Below are positions 1 through 7,081 of a stretch of 64,000 nt of DNA, piece by piece. A program made the position numbers and the translations under genes. The notes below the pieces were generated by a model. It had not been told where the DNA came from. It searched no databases and saw only the letters and a list, made by a program, of their open reading frames with translations. Positions within the stretch are counted from its first letter, which is position 1, and each line of letters begins with the position of its first letter. Origin of the DNA: Streptomyces formicae (GTDB lineage Bacteria > Actinomycetota > Actinomycetes > Streptomycetales > Streptomycetaceae); contig NZ_CP071872.1 in assembly GCF_022647665.1 (NCBI RefSeq), positions 7,812,001-7,876,000 of the forward strand. Reading direction: 5' to 3'.

Positions 1-73
1 ATACAGCAGCGAGAGGAACGTCCCGAATCCTTCGAGCAACATGCTGAGCACCGCCTAGTGCCTAGTGAGTGAT

Positions 74-106
74 GTACGACGTGGTGGTACGACGTGGTGG
101 TACGAC
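74..106. repeat. 13-bp tandem repeat, 2.5 copies
   Basis: The unit GTACGACGTGGTG occurs at 74-86 and 87-99 and starts again at 100-106. Just before it, CCTAGTG is doubled (54-67). The stretch lies downstream of the HbhA-like gene and looks non-coding. Confidence 0.7.
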
Positions 107-151
107 GCGCGCTTACGTCCTCGCGGCCAACGTACTCCTACGTACCCCGAC

Positions 152-186
152 AACGGGCCGGACACCTGTGAGGTGCCCGGCCCGTT
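152..186 (-). terminator. Hairpin terminator of the HbhA-like gene
   Basis: AACGGGCCGG (152-161) pairs perfectly with CCGGCCCGTT (177-186), and an inner CACCT/AGGTG pair extends the stem across one mismatch. It sits about 75 bp past the stop of the minus-strand gene at 263. There is no T-tail, which is usual for Streptomyces terminators. Confidence 0.7.
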
Positions 187-262
187 CGTCCGAGGTCTGC
201 CGTGCTCGCTGTCCGCTTGCTCGGCCTGCGCGGCTTGCTCCGCCGGCTCCGCTTGCCCCCGC

Positions 263-895
263 TTACTTGCCGGCGGAGGGGCTGGACTTCTTCGCGGCGG
301 GCTTGCGGGCCGGCGCCTTGCGCGGAGCCGGGGTGGCGGCCTTCGCCTGGCCCGCCGGAGCGGCCTTGGCCTCGGGCGCCTTGGTCTCGGCCTTCACGGT
401 GGTGCCGTTCGCCTTGCCCTGGCCGGTCTTGGGCTCGTCGGCGTCGGGCTCGACGACGATCGCGATCTCGGCGATCTCGTCGGCGGCCTCGCCGCGCCAC
501 GCCTTGACGGTCTGCTCACCGTGCTCGGCGACCTTCTCGTACGTCTCACGGGCCCGTACGGCGTACTCGGCGGCCACGCCCACGCCCCGCAGCGCCAGGT
601 CCTGAGCGTTCTCGCCCAGCTTCTTCAGATCGGTGTCGAGGTTCCCGAGCACCTCGGTCACCTTGGCCTGCACGGTGGCCTGGGCCTCCTTGGCCTGCCC
701 GGTGACCTTCGCCTGCACGGCCTTCGGGTCGGTCTCCCGCACCTTCTCGAACCGCGCGGGCGCCTCGGCCCGCAGCTGCTCGATCAGCGCGGGGACCTTC
801 TTGGCCTGCTGCACGGCGAGGTCGGCCGTACCGGCCGCGAAGTAGAGGGGGGTCGGGTCGGTGAACGTCTTGCGCAGGTCATCAGCGATGGCCAT
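263..895 (-). CDS. HbhA-like helical protein with Lys/Ala/Pro-rich tail
   Basis: A 210-aa protein with no signal peptide. Residues about 1-130 are a predicted long amphipathic helix or coiled coil rich in Ala, Glu, Lys and Val. The last 60 residues are a basic Ala/Pro/Lys tail ending KSSPSAGK. This layout is that of the mycobacterial heparin-binding hemagglutinin HbhA, whose Lys-rich tail binds polyanions; in Streptomyces the function is unknown. The ATG at 895 has GGGAGGA 7-8 nt upstream, so longer in-frame starts are rejected. An XRE regulator lies immediately upstream on the same strand, a pairing I recall from mycobacteria (Rv0474-hbhA). Adhesin activity is not implied. Confidence 0.75.
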   Translation of the reverse strand: MAIADDLRKTFTDPTPLYFAAGTADLAVQQAKKVPALIEQLRAEAPARFEKVRETDPKAVQAKVTGQAKEAQATVQAKVTEVLGNLDTDLKKLGENAQDLALRGVGVAAEYAVRARETYEKVAEHGEQTVKAWRGEAADEIAEIAIVVEPDADEPKTGQGKANGTTVKAETKAPEAKAAPAGQAKAATPAPRKAPARKPAAKKSSPSAGK

Positions 896-933
896 GACTG
901 TGGTCCTCCCGGATCGCAGAGTCGGTGGGTGGT

Positions 934-1368
934 TCACGTACGGGGTCCTGCGGGTTGTTCTGCACCACTGCCGCCGGCCGTGCGGGGGCCGTCATCGGCG
1001 GTGTCCTTATCCGTATCGGCGTCGAAGCCGTTCTCCTTGCGGAACGAGTCGTAGATCTGCAGAAGAACCTGCTTCTGCCGCTCGTTGATCGACGGGTCGG
1101 CAAGGACGACGGCCCGCGTCTCCAGCTCGTCCCGCTCCCGCTCGTCCAGAATCCCGGCCCGTACGTACAGCGTCTCGGCCGAGATCCGCAGCGCCTTCGC
1201 GACCTGCTGCAACACCTCGGCGCTGGGCTTGCGCAGCCCGCGCTCGATCTGGCTGAGGTACGGATTCGACACCCCGGCGGCGTCGGCGAGCTGCCGCAGG
1301 GAGAGCTGCGCGGTGCGCCGCTGCTCGCGGAGGTACTCGCCGAGATTGCCGACGTTGAGTGATGCCAT
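934..1368 (-). CDS. XRE-family transcriptional regulator
   Basis: A 144-aa protein beginning MASLNVGNLGEYLREQ. A Cro/C1-type helix-turn-helix covers residues about 8-65, including LSLRQLADAAGVSNPYLSQIE with the recognition helix after GVS. The C-terminal part is helical and acidic, ending in a Gly/Pro tail. It probably controls itself and the HbhA-like gene 38 bp downstream. A perfect 11-bp-arm palindrome at 1396-1421 lies just upstream and is the obvious operator. An alternative start (MSQYRYMASLN) would be at 1386. Neither start has a good Shine-Dalgarno, so translation may be from a leaderless or very short leader. Confidence 0.85.
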   Translation of the reverse strand: MASLNVGNLGEYLREQRRTAQLSLRQLADAAGVSNPYLSQIERGLRKPSAEVLQQVAKALRISAETLYVRAGILDERERDELETRAVVLADPSINERQKQVLLQIYDSFRKENGFDADTDKDTADDGPRTAGGSGAEQPAGPRT

Positions 1369-1395
1369 GTACCGATACTGCGACATCGCCGCTAA

Positions 1396-1421
1396 CTTTT
1401 GCAAGCACCCGCTTGCAAAAG
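1396..1421. promoter_or_regulatory. Perfect palindrome, putative XRE operator
   Basis: CTTTTGCAAGC (1396-1406), spacer ACCC, then GCTTGCAAAAG (1411-1421). It is 28 bp upstream of the regulator start chosen here and 10 bp upstream of the alternative start. The AT-rich arms stand out in a G+C-rich region. Autoregulation is inferred from position. Confidence 0.7.
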
Positions 1422-1541
1422 TGTGCCCTGTCACTGTGGCGGGCCACGTCCCGTTGAGCAAGGACAAGGACCGGCCCGATGCCCGCCTGCCCTTGATCAA
1501 CATCCATCGATGAGTTTCCGGTAGGGCTTGTCGCCCGCCGA

Positions 1542-1691
1542 TCAGCATCTGACGAGGCAGAAGGGGTGCCCAGCCGGATCGGTGAGGACCCGCCACCTGT
1601 CCCCATGGGGCTGGTGATCCGGCTTGCCCGCACCCAGCTCCAGCAGCCGGGCCTCGGCCTCGTCCAGGTCCGCGGCGTCGAAGCAGGGTGT
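1542..1691 (-). pseudogene. C-terminal remnant of a VOC (glyoxalase-fold) protein
   Basis: Reading from about 1691 down to a TGA at 1542-1544 gives FDAADLDEAEARLLELGAGK followed by DHQPHGDRWRVLTDPAGHPF and CLVRC. This is the typical last 50 residues of a vicinal-oxygen-chelate protein: the final beta strands with WRVLTDPAGHPFCL. Nothing upstream continues the domain; the frame runs into unrelated sequence near 1700 and there is no start. I call it a truncated relic. Confidence 0.6.
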
Positions 1692-1733
1692 CCCTCAACG
1701 TCATGGGAACCTGAACGGTCCGAAGGGCCGTCG

Positions 1734-1874
1734 TCATCGCGGCTCACGGGCCAGGAAGGTGCCGGTCCTCCGCTTCGTCCCTTCGCCGGGCTCCTGCACG
1801 AGCCGCGTGGTGACGACCAGCCCGGCCTGCTCCAGCAGTTCGGCGATCCGGTCCGTCGGCAGCAGGTAGGGCGT
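1734..1874 (-). pseudogene. C-terminal remnant, probably of a SAM-dependent methyltransferase
   Basis: In one minus frame ending TGA at 1734-1736 the sequence reads TPYLLPTDRIAELLEQAGLV, then VTTRLVQEPGEGTKRR and TGTFLAREPR. This resembles the tail of class I SAM-dependent methyltransferases common in Streptomyces. No start codon or SAM-binding part is present upstream, so this is a truncated relic. The family assignment rests on recalled similarity and is moderate. Confidence 0.45.
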
Positions 1875-2002
1875 TCTCGGCCCCGCACCTGTTCGGCACG
1901 TGCCGCGACGGCTTCGAGGCGGACCTCCGTCGACTGCTGTGGGAGGTCTCCCCGTCGGGCCGGTTCTCCGAACGCCTCCCGAGCACCGAGGTGTTCGTCT
2001 GA
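1871..2002 (+). pseudogene. C-terminal gene fragment on the plus strand
   Basis: The plus frame ending TGA at 2000-2002 reads HLFGTCRDGFEADLRRLLWE then VSPSGRFSERLPSTEVFV. It has protein-like composition and G/C third positions but no start or upstream domain. It resembles methyltransferase C-termini (SPSGRFSE motif). It abuts the opposite-strand relic at 1734, so two genes were probably fused by a deletion here. Confidence 0.35.
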
Positions 2003-2110
2003 TGGAAGGGCCGCTCGTGATCGCGCCCCCGTCGCGCGTCCCGCCGTACCAGTGCCACCCCGCTCAGACCCACCCCGCTCAGGCTCGCCCCCGTACCCGC
2101 CCCGTACGCC

Positions 2111-2953
2111 TCACGCGGCCAGGAACCCCGCAGTCGACGCCACGAACCGGTCGGCGTCGTCGAGCCACGGGAAGTGCCCGGCGCCGGGCTGAACGACCAG
2201 TTCCGCGCGGGGAAACAGGCCGGCGAACTCGGTCATCGCGCCAGGCGGCGAGTTCAGATCGACCTCCCCGGCGAGCAGCAGGACCGGCGACGTGCAGCGG
2301 GCGAGTGCCGCGCGGGTGGCGGGCGGGTCGAAGGCGCCGTCGGCGGCGAAGAAGGCCGCGGCCTCCTTGTTCTTCTGACCGTCCTCGGCGGCCCGGAAGG
2401 CCCGGGCCGCGTCGTCCCAGCGGCCGTACCAGAACGGGGCGATGCCCTCGAAGTCGTCGGCGGTCGCCCTGCCGGCGAAGATCGCCTCCAGCGCCGCGTA
2501 CGCCACCGGGAACCACGGCTCGTCCCGGCGGAGCCGCGCCGTCTCGCGCCGGAGGTCACCGGTGACCGTGATGCCGACCGCCGTGACGCTCGGTGTGATC
2601 AGCGCGAGCTTGCCGACGCGTTCCGGATGGCGGCCCGCGTACAGCACGGCCAGATTCGCACCGGCGGAATGCCCCAGCAGGTCCGTGCGGCCGAGGCCCA
2701 GGTGTTCGCGCAGGGCCTCCACGTCGTCGACGAGCCGGTCGCACCGGTAGGACTCGACGTCCTCCGGTATCGCCGAGCGGCCGGTGCCCCGGAGATCCAG
2801 CATGATCAACTGCCGGTGCCCGGAAAGGCCGCCGAGGTCGCCGAGGTACACGGAGTCCTGCATCGGCCCGCCGGGCAGGCAGAGCACCGGAGGACCGTCT
2901 CCAAAGACGTGGTACGCCAGCTCGGTCCCGTCGTACGCGGTGAAGGTAGGCAT
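2111..2953 (-). CDS. Alpha/beta-fold hydrolase (proline iminopeptidase-like)
   Basis: A 280-aa cytoplasmic hydrolase. The oxyanion-hole motif LPGGP is at residues 26-30, the nucleophile elbow GHSAG at 94-98 (Ser96), the acid is probably Asp232 (GEVDLN) and the base His260 (GAGHFPW). LDLRGTGRS at 52-60 is typical of the proline iminopeptidase/epoxide hydrolase branch; the substrate is not predictable. The start at 2953 gives MPTFTAYDGTELAYH, the normal N-terminus of the family, with a weak AGGG 10 nt upstream. It is divergent from the SDR gene at 3121, and the shared 167-bp region carries three TTTGAC repeats. Confidence 0.85.
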   Translation of the reverse strand: MPTFTAYDGTELAYHVFGDGPPVLCLPGGPMQDSVYLGDLGGLSGHRQLIMLDLRGTGRSAIPEDVESYRCDRLVDDVEALREHLGLGRTDLLGHSAGANLAVLYAGRHPERVGKLALITPSVTAVGITVTGDLRRETARLRRDEPWFPVAYAALEAIFAGRATADDFEGIAPFWYGRWDDAARAFRAAEDGQKNKEAAAFFAADGAFDPPATRAALARCTSPVLLLAGEVDLNSPPGAMTEFAGLFPRAELVVQPGAGHFPWLDDADRFVASTAGFLAA

Positions 2954-3050
2954 GGCGAAGACCCTGTCAGCGGCGTACGGGCGGAGCAACCGGGTTCCCC
3001 GAAGCGCCACGTCGCCCCGCGCTCCCGCCGCCGCGGACGCGACGCCATCG

Positions 3051-3088
3051 TTTGACGACGCGACATTTTGACGAGGCCACCGTTTGAC
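3051..3088. promoter_or_regulatory. Three TTTGAC direct repeats at exact 16-bp spacing
   Basis: TTTGAC occurs at 3051-3056, 3067-3072 and 3083-3088, each start separated by exactly 16 bp. They lie between the divergent hydrolase and SDR genes. The last copy overlaps the TTGACT -35-like hexamer of the SDR promoter. This is an iteron-like operator candidate; the binding protein is unknown, although the MarR-family gene at 4146 is near. Confidence 0.5.
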
Positions 3089-3114
3089 TTCGAGTGCGCT
3101 CCAGTCCCTAGCGT
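3084..3114 (+). promoter_or_regulatory. Promoter of the SDR gene, leaderless
   Basis: TTGACT at 3084-3089 and TAGCGT at 3109-3114 have a 19-bp spacer. The -10 box ends 6 nt before the ATG at 3121 and there is no Shine-Dalgarno, so the mRNA probably begins at the start codon. Confidence 0.5.
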
Positions 3115-3120
3115 CGAAGC

Positions 3121-4125
3121 ATGACGACTCCACAGCACAAGATCGGCTCTGGCTTCGGAGCACGCAGCACCACCCAGGACGTCCTGCACAGGATCGACCT
3201 CACCGGCAAGCTCGCGATCGTCACCGGCGGCTACTCCGGCCTGGGACGGGAGACGACCCGTGCGCTGGCCGGCGCCGGCGCCCATGTCGTCGTGCCGGCC
3301 CGGCGCCGCGCGGTCGCCGAGGAGGCGGTCGCGGGCCTGGGCAGTGTGGAGGTCGACGAGCTCGACCTCGCCGACCTCGACAGCGTCCGCGCCTTCGCGG
3401 ACCGGTTCGTGGCCTCCGGCCGGCCCGTCGACCTCGTGATCAACAACGCCGGGATCATGGCCGCTCCCGAGACCCGCGTCGGACCGGGCTGGGAAGCGCA
3501 GTTCGCGACCAACCACCTCGGCCACTACGCCCTGGTCAACCGGCTCTGGCCGGCGCTCGCACCTGACGACCGGCGCGAAGGGGCGCGCGACGGAGCGCGC
3601 GTCGTCTCGGTGTCCTCCCGGGGTCACCAGCTCTCGGACATCCGCTGGGACGACCCGCACTTCGAACACGGCTACGACAAGTGGCTGGCGTACGGGCAGG
3701 CGAAGACGGCGAACGTCCTCTTCGCCATCCAGCTCGACGCGCTCGGCCGGGATTTCGGCGTACGGGCGTTCGCGAACCACCCCGGCGAGATCATGACCGA
3801 GCTGACCCGCCATCTCGCCAAGGAGGAAATGGTCGCCGCCGGCTGGATCGACGAGGACGGCAACCTGACGGACCGCGGTTTCAAGACCCCCGAGCAGGGC
3901 GCGGCGACGCAGGTCTGGGCCGCGACCTCCCCGCAGCTCGCGGGCGCGGGCGGCGTGTACTGCGAGGACTGCGACATCGCGGAGCCCAGGTCCGAGGGCC
4001 CGGCCGGCATGGGGCGTCTCGGTGACGGCGTACGGACGTACGCGACCGACCCGGAGGCGGCGGCGCGCCTGTGGCGGCTGTCGGCGGAGCTGACCGGGGT
4101 GGACGCCTTCGCGACGGCGACCTGA
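3121..4125 (+). CDS. Short-chain dehydrogenase/reductase
   Basis: A 334-aa classical SDR. The cofactor motif TGGYSGLG is at 35-42, NNAG at 108-111, the catalytic Ser at 165/166 (VSVSS), and Tyr191/Lys195 in YGQAK. It resembles the retinol-dehydrogenase/WW-domain-oxidoreductase-like group common in actinomycetes, which use NAD(P)H on unknown carbonyl or alcohol substrates. The ATG follows a -10-like TAGCGT by 6 nt with no ribosome binding site. The gene is divergent from a hydrolase and convergent with the MarR gene, so it is probably monocistronic. Confidence 0.88.
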   Translation: MTTPQHKIGSGFGARSTTQDVLHRIDLTGKLAIVTGGYSGLGRETTRALAGAGAHVVVPARRRAVAEEAVAGLGSVEVDELDLADLDSVRAFADRFVASGRPVDLVINNAGIMAAPETRVGPGWEAQFATNHLGHYALVNRLWPALAPDDRREGARDGARVVSVSSRGHQLSDIRWDDPHFEHGYDKWLAYGQAKTANVLFAIQLDALGRDFGVRAFANHPGEIMTELTRHLAKEEMVAAGWIDEDGNLTDRGFKTPEQGAATQVWAATSPQLAGAGGVYCEDCDIAEPRSEGPAGMGRLGDGVRTYATDPEAAARLWRLSAELTGVDAFATAT

Positions 4126-4145
4126 CCCGGGGCCTGCCCGCCGGG

Positions 4146-4631
4146 TCATCCGCGCTGTCGTGCGCGCCGGGTCGGCCGCGCGCTGTCGGCCGGGGTGGCC
4201 AGCCCTTCGTCCGCCAGCTGGTTCAGGGCCCGCAACAGCGTTTCTCGGTCCCCCTCGGCGAGCGTGGCCAGTGCCTCCGCGTGGACGCGGTCGACGATCT
4301 TCTGGCTCCGCTCCGCGGCCCGGGCGCCCTCGTCGGTCACCGCGATGATCCGCGCCCGCCGGTCCTGGCGGGACGGCAGCCGCTCGGCGAGCCCGGCCTT
4401 TTCGAGGGCGTCCACGGTCACCACCATCGTGGTCTTGTCCATGTCCCCGATCTCCGCGAGCTGCGCCTGCGTGCGCTCCTCCTCCAGTGCGTGGACGAGG
4501 ACGCAGTGCATCCGCGCGGTCAGCCCGATCTCGCCGAGCGCGGCCGCCATCTGGGTGCGCAGTACGTGGCTGGTGTGGTCGAGGAGGAAGGACAGGTCGG
4601 GGGAGGTGCGGGCAGGCGTCATGGCGGTCAT
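4146..4631 (-). CDS. MarR-family transcriptional regulator
   Basis: A 161-aa protein with the winged helix-turn-helix of MarR: helices around 45-90 (TQAQLAEIGDMDKTTMVVTV) and the wing LPSRQDRRARIIAVTDEG at about 95-112. It is divergent from the MFS efflux gene, the classical arrangement for a drug-responsive repressor of an EmrB/QacA-type pump. TACGCT lies 6 nt before the ATG at 4631 and there is no SD, so it is probably leaderless; an in-frame ATG at 4622 is the alternative. Palindromes at 4652-4664 and 4772-4795 are operator candidates. Confidence 0.88.
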   Translation of the reverse strand: MTAMTPARTSPDLSFLLDHTSHVLRTQMAAALGEIGLTARMHCVLVHALEEERTQAQLAEIGDMDKTTMVVTVDALEKAGLAERLPSRQDRRARIIAVTDEGARAAERSQKIVDRVHAEALATLAEGDRETLLRALNQLADEGLATPADSARPTRRARQRG

Positions 4632-4651
4632 GGTGCCAGCGTAACAATTCG

Positions 4652-4664
4652 ATCCGTGACGGAT
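4652..4664. promoter_or_regulatory. Palindrome in the marR promoter
   Basis: ATCCGT-G-ACGGAT is a perfect inverted repeat located between the -10-like TACGCT and the -35 region of the MarR-family gene. It fits an autorepression site. Confidence 0.45.
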
Positions 4665-4771
4665 TATCCGGAAACAGACTTACCGGCCGACCCACGGCCC
4701 GGGCTCCAGCACGCATGGCCCGGACCCCGGGCGCCGGCGCACGTCTTCACAGTCACCGATAATTCCGAGAA

Positions 4772-4795
4772 AGATAGTCTGCAACAAAACCATCT
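4772..4795. promoter_or_regulatory. Imperfect inverted repeat upstream of the MFS gene
   Basis: AGATAGT (4772-4778) and ACCATCT (4789-4795) pair with one mismatch across 10 bp, just upstream of a TACGGT -10-like box (4798-4803). It is a candidate MarR site controlling the transporter. Confidence 0.35.
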
Positions 4796-4851
4796 GCTAC
4801 GGTCTCTCTGTCATGCCCTCACCGGCCCTTGCGGTCCGACAGGAGAGACCC

Positions 4852-6363
4852 GTGTCCCGCGACTCCCTCACCTCCGCCGCACCACCCGCCACGCCGGCCA
4901 CCACCACGTCGGCCACCACCACCAGCACGTCCCCCCGCCGGCCGTCCCGCTGGCTCGCCCTCGCCACCATCGCCACCGCCACGCTCATGACGATCCTGGA
5001 CGGCAGCATCGTGACCGTGGCCCTGCCGGCCATCCAGGACGACCTGGGCTTCTCCCCCGCCGCCCTCAGCTGGGTGGTCAACGCCTACCTGATCGCCTTC
5101 GGCAGTCTGCTGCTGCTCGCCGGGCGTCTCGGCGATCTCATCGGCCGCAAGCGGATGTTCCTGGGCGGCACCGCCGTCTTCACCGCGGCCTCGCTGCTCG
5201 CGGGCATCGCGACCACCCCGGGCATGCTGCTGGCCGCACGCTTCCTCCAGGGCGTCGGCAGCGCGATGGCCTCGGCGGTCAGCCTCGGCATCCTCGTCAC
5301 CCTCTTCACGGAGCCCGGGGAGCGCGCCAAGGCGATCGCCGTCTTCAGCTTCACCGGCGCCGCCGGGGCCTCACTGGGCCAGGTGCTCGGCGGCGTGCTC
5401 ACCGACGCGCTCGACTGGCACTGGATCTTCTTCGTCAACCTGCCGATCGGCCTCGCGGCCCTCGCCGTCGCCGTACCCGTCCTCCCCGGCGACCGCGGGC
5501 TCGGCCTGCGGGCCGGAGCGGACCTCATCGGCGCCCTGCTCGTCACCGCCGGCCTGATGCTCGGGATCCGCACCGTCGTCAAGGTGGAGGAGTACGGCTG
5601 GACCTCGCCGCACACGCTCGGCCCGGGCGCCCTCGCCCTCGTCCTGCTCGCCGCGTTCACCGCCCGCCAGGCCACCGCCCGCACACCGCTGATGCCCCTG
5701 CGGCTCTTCCGCTCGCGCAGCGTCTCCGGCGCGAACCTCGTCCAGCTGCTGATGGTGGCCGCCCTCTTCTCGTTCCAACTGCTCGTCGCGCTCTACCTCC
5801 AGCGGGTCCGCGGATACGGAGCCCTCGAAACCGGCCTCGCCATGCTCCCGGCGGCCGCCGTCATCGGTGCGGTGTCCCTCGGTGTCTCCGCCCGGCTGAC
5901 CGCCCGCTTCGGCGAGCGCGCCGTCCTGCTCACCGGACTGCTGCTCCTGGGCGCGCTCCTCGGACTCCTGACCCGTCTGCCCGTGCACGCCGACTACGCC
6001 GTCGACCTGCTGCCGGTGATGCTGCTCGCCGCCGGTTTCGGTCTCGCCCTGCCCGCGCTGACCTCCCTCGGCATGTCCGGCGCGAGCGAGGAGGACGCCG
6101 GCCTCGCATCCGGCGTCTTCAACACCACCGCACAGATCGGCATGGCCGTCGGCGCCGCGGTGCTCTCGACCCTCGCCGCCTCCCGCACCGGAAGCCGGCT
6201 CGCGGCGGGCGCCGACCAGGCCGATGCACTGACCAGCGGCTACCACCTCGCCTTCGCCACCGGCGCCGGGCTCATCGGCGCCGCGTTCGTGGTCGCGTAC
6301 GCCGTGCTGCGTCCTCGTACGCCCCGCCGTGTCGAAAGCGGCGTCTCCCGTTCGACGCAATAG
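4852..6363 (+). CDS. MFS drug transporter, DHA2 (EmrB/QacA) family
   Basis: A 503-aa integral membrane protein with 14 predicted membrane segments. Near TM1 it has LDGSIVTVALPAIQDDLG (motif D1 of 14-TM pumps), GRLGDLIGRKRMF is the motif A loop, and LGQVLGG is motif-C-like. It is expected to export toxic compounds using the proton gradient. The GTG start at 4852 is chosen because AGGAGAG (4841-4847) precedes it; an ATG at 4813 would add 13 residues and lies too close to the probable TACGGT -10 box. The gene is divergent from its likely MarR regulator and followed by a RibD-like reductase. Confidence 0.9.
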   Translation: MSRDSLTSAAPPATPATTTSATTTSTSPRRPSRWLALATIATATLMTILDGSIVTVALPAIQDDLGFSPAALSWVVNAYLIAFGSLLLLAGRLGDLIGRKRMFLGGTAVFTAASLLAGIATTPGMLLAARFLQGVGSAMASAVSLGILVTLFTEPGERAKAIAVFSFTGAAGASLGQVLGGVLTDALDWHWIFFVNLPIGLAALAVAVPVLPGDRGLGLRAGADLIGALLVTAGLMLGIRTVVKVEEYGWTSPHTLGPGALALVLLAAFTARQATARTPLMPLRLFRSRSVSGANLVQLLMVAALFSFQLLVALYLQRVRGYGALETGLAMLPAAAVIGAVSLGVSARLTARFGERAVLLTGLLLLGALLGLLTRLPVHADYAVDLLPVMLLAAGFGLALPALTSLGMSGASEEDAGLASGVFNTTAQIGMAVGAAVLSTLAASRTGSRLAAGADQADALTSGYHLAFATGAGLIGAAFVVAYAVLRPRTPRRVESGVSRSTQ

Positions 6364-6443
6364 GCAGGAAGCAGGAATCAGGACCAGACAGCAGGCAGCA
6401 ACGCGGGAAGAGCAACCCGCGCAAGGCAGGAACAGGAGACGCC

Positions 6444-7073
6444 ATGACGAACGTGACCGCGGATCTGATGATGTCGCTCGACGGCTGCATCGCCGGCCCC
6501 AACGCCGGTGTCGGCAACCCCGGCGGCGACGGCGGCGCGGCCCTCCACGCCTGGATGGCGGGGCTGGCCAGCTGGCGCGAGCGCCAGGGGCTGTCCGGCG
6601 GTGCGCACAACCGTGACTCCGAGATCGTCGGCGAGTGGTTCGACGCGACGGGCGCGGTGGTCATGGGCCGGACGATGTTCGACTCGGGCGAGAAGTTCTG
6701 GGGCGACAACCCGCCCTTCCGCACCCCGGTGTTCATCCTGACCCACCGCCCCCGTCCGGCCGAGGTGAAGCAGGGCGGCACGACCTACACCTTCGTCACC
6801 GACGGCGTCCACGGCGCCCTCGACCAGGCCAGGGCCGCCGCCGGCACTCGCAACGTCGACATCGCGGGCGGCGCCGCCACCGTGCAGCAGTACCTCCGGG
6901 CGGGGCTGCTGGACGAGCTCCAGCTCCATGTGCTCCCGCTCCTCTTCGGCGAGGGCCTGCGCCTCTTCGACCACCTGGGCGTGCTCCACCAGGAGTTGGA
7001 GCCGCTGAGGGTGGTCCACACACCGAACGCGACGCACCTGAAGTACCGCGTCGTGACGCCGCGGACGACGTAG
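6444..7073 (+). CDS. Dihydrofolate reductase family protein (RibD C-terminal domain)
   Basis: A 209-aa protein of the RibD-C/DHFR-like fold. The N-terminal strand TADLMMSLDGCIAGP, then VVMGRTMFDSGEKFW, VFILTHRPRP, and NVDIAGGAATVQQYL binding the NADPH diphosphate, followed by LDELQLHVLPLLFGEG. Actinomycetes carry many such enzymes of unknown substrate, and true folate reduction is unlikely. The ATG has AGGAGA 6 nt upstream. It lies 80 bp after the MFS gene on the same strand, so it may share its transcript. Confidence 0.85.
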   Translation: MTNVTADLMMSLDGCIAGPNAGVGNPGGDGGAALHAWMAGLASWRERQGLSGGAHNRDSEIVGEWFDATGAVVMGRTMFDSGEKFWGDNPPFRTPVFILTHRPRPAEVKQGGTTYTFVTDGVHGALDQARAAAGTRNVDIAGGAATVQQYLRAGLLDELQLHVLPLLFGEGLRLFDHLGVLHQELEPLRVVHTPNATHLKYRVVTPRTT

Positions 7074-7081
7074 CTCGCCGT

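Noticed and set aside
4071..6443. Very long plus-strand open frame of about 1000 codons ending at 7073
   Set aside because: Only its last 209 codons (6444-7073) are a gene. The earlier part is an Arg/Pro/His-rich shadow of the SDR end, the MarR gene and the MFS gene.
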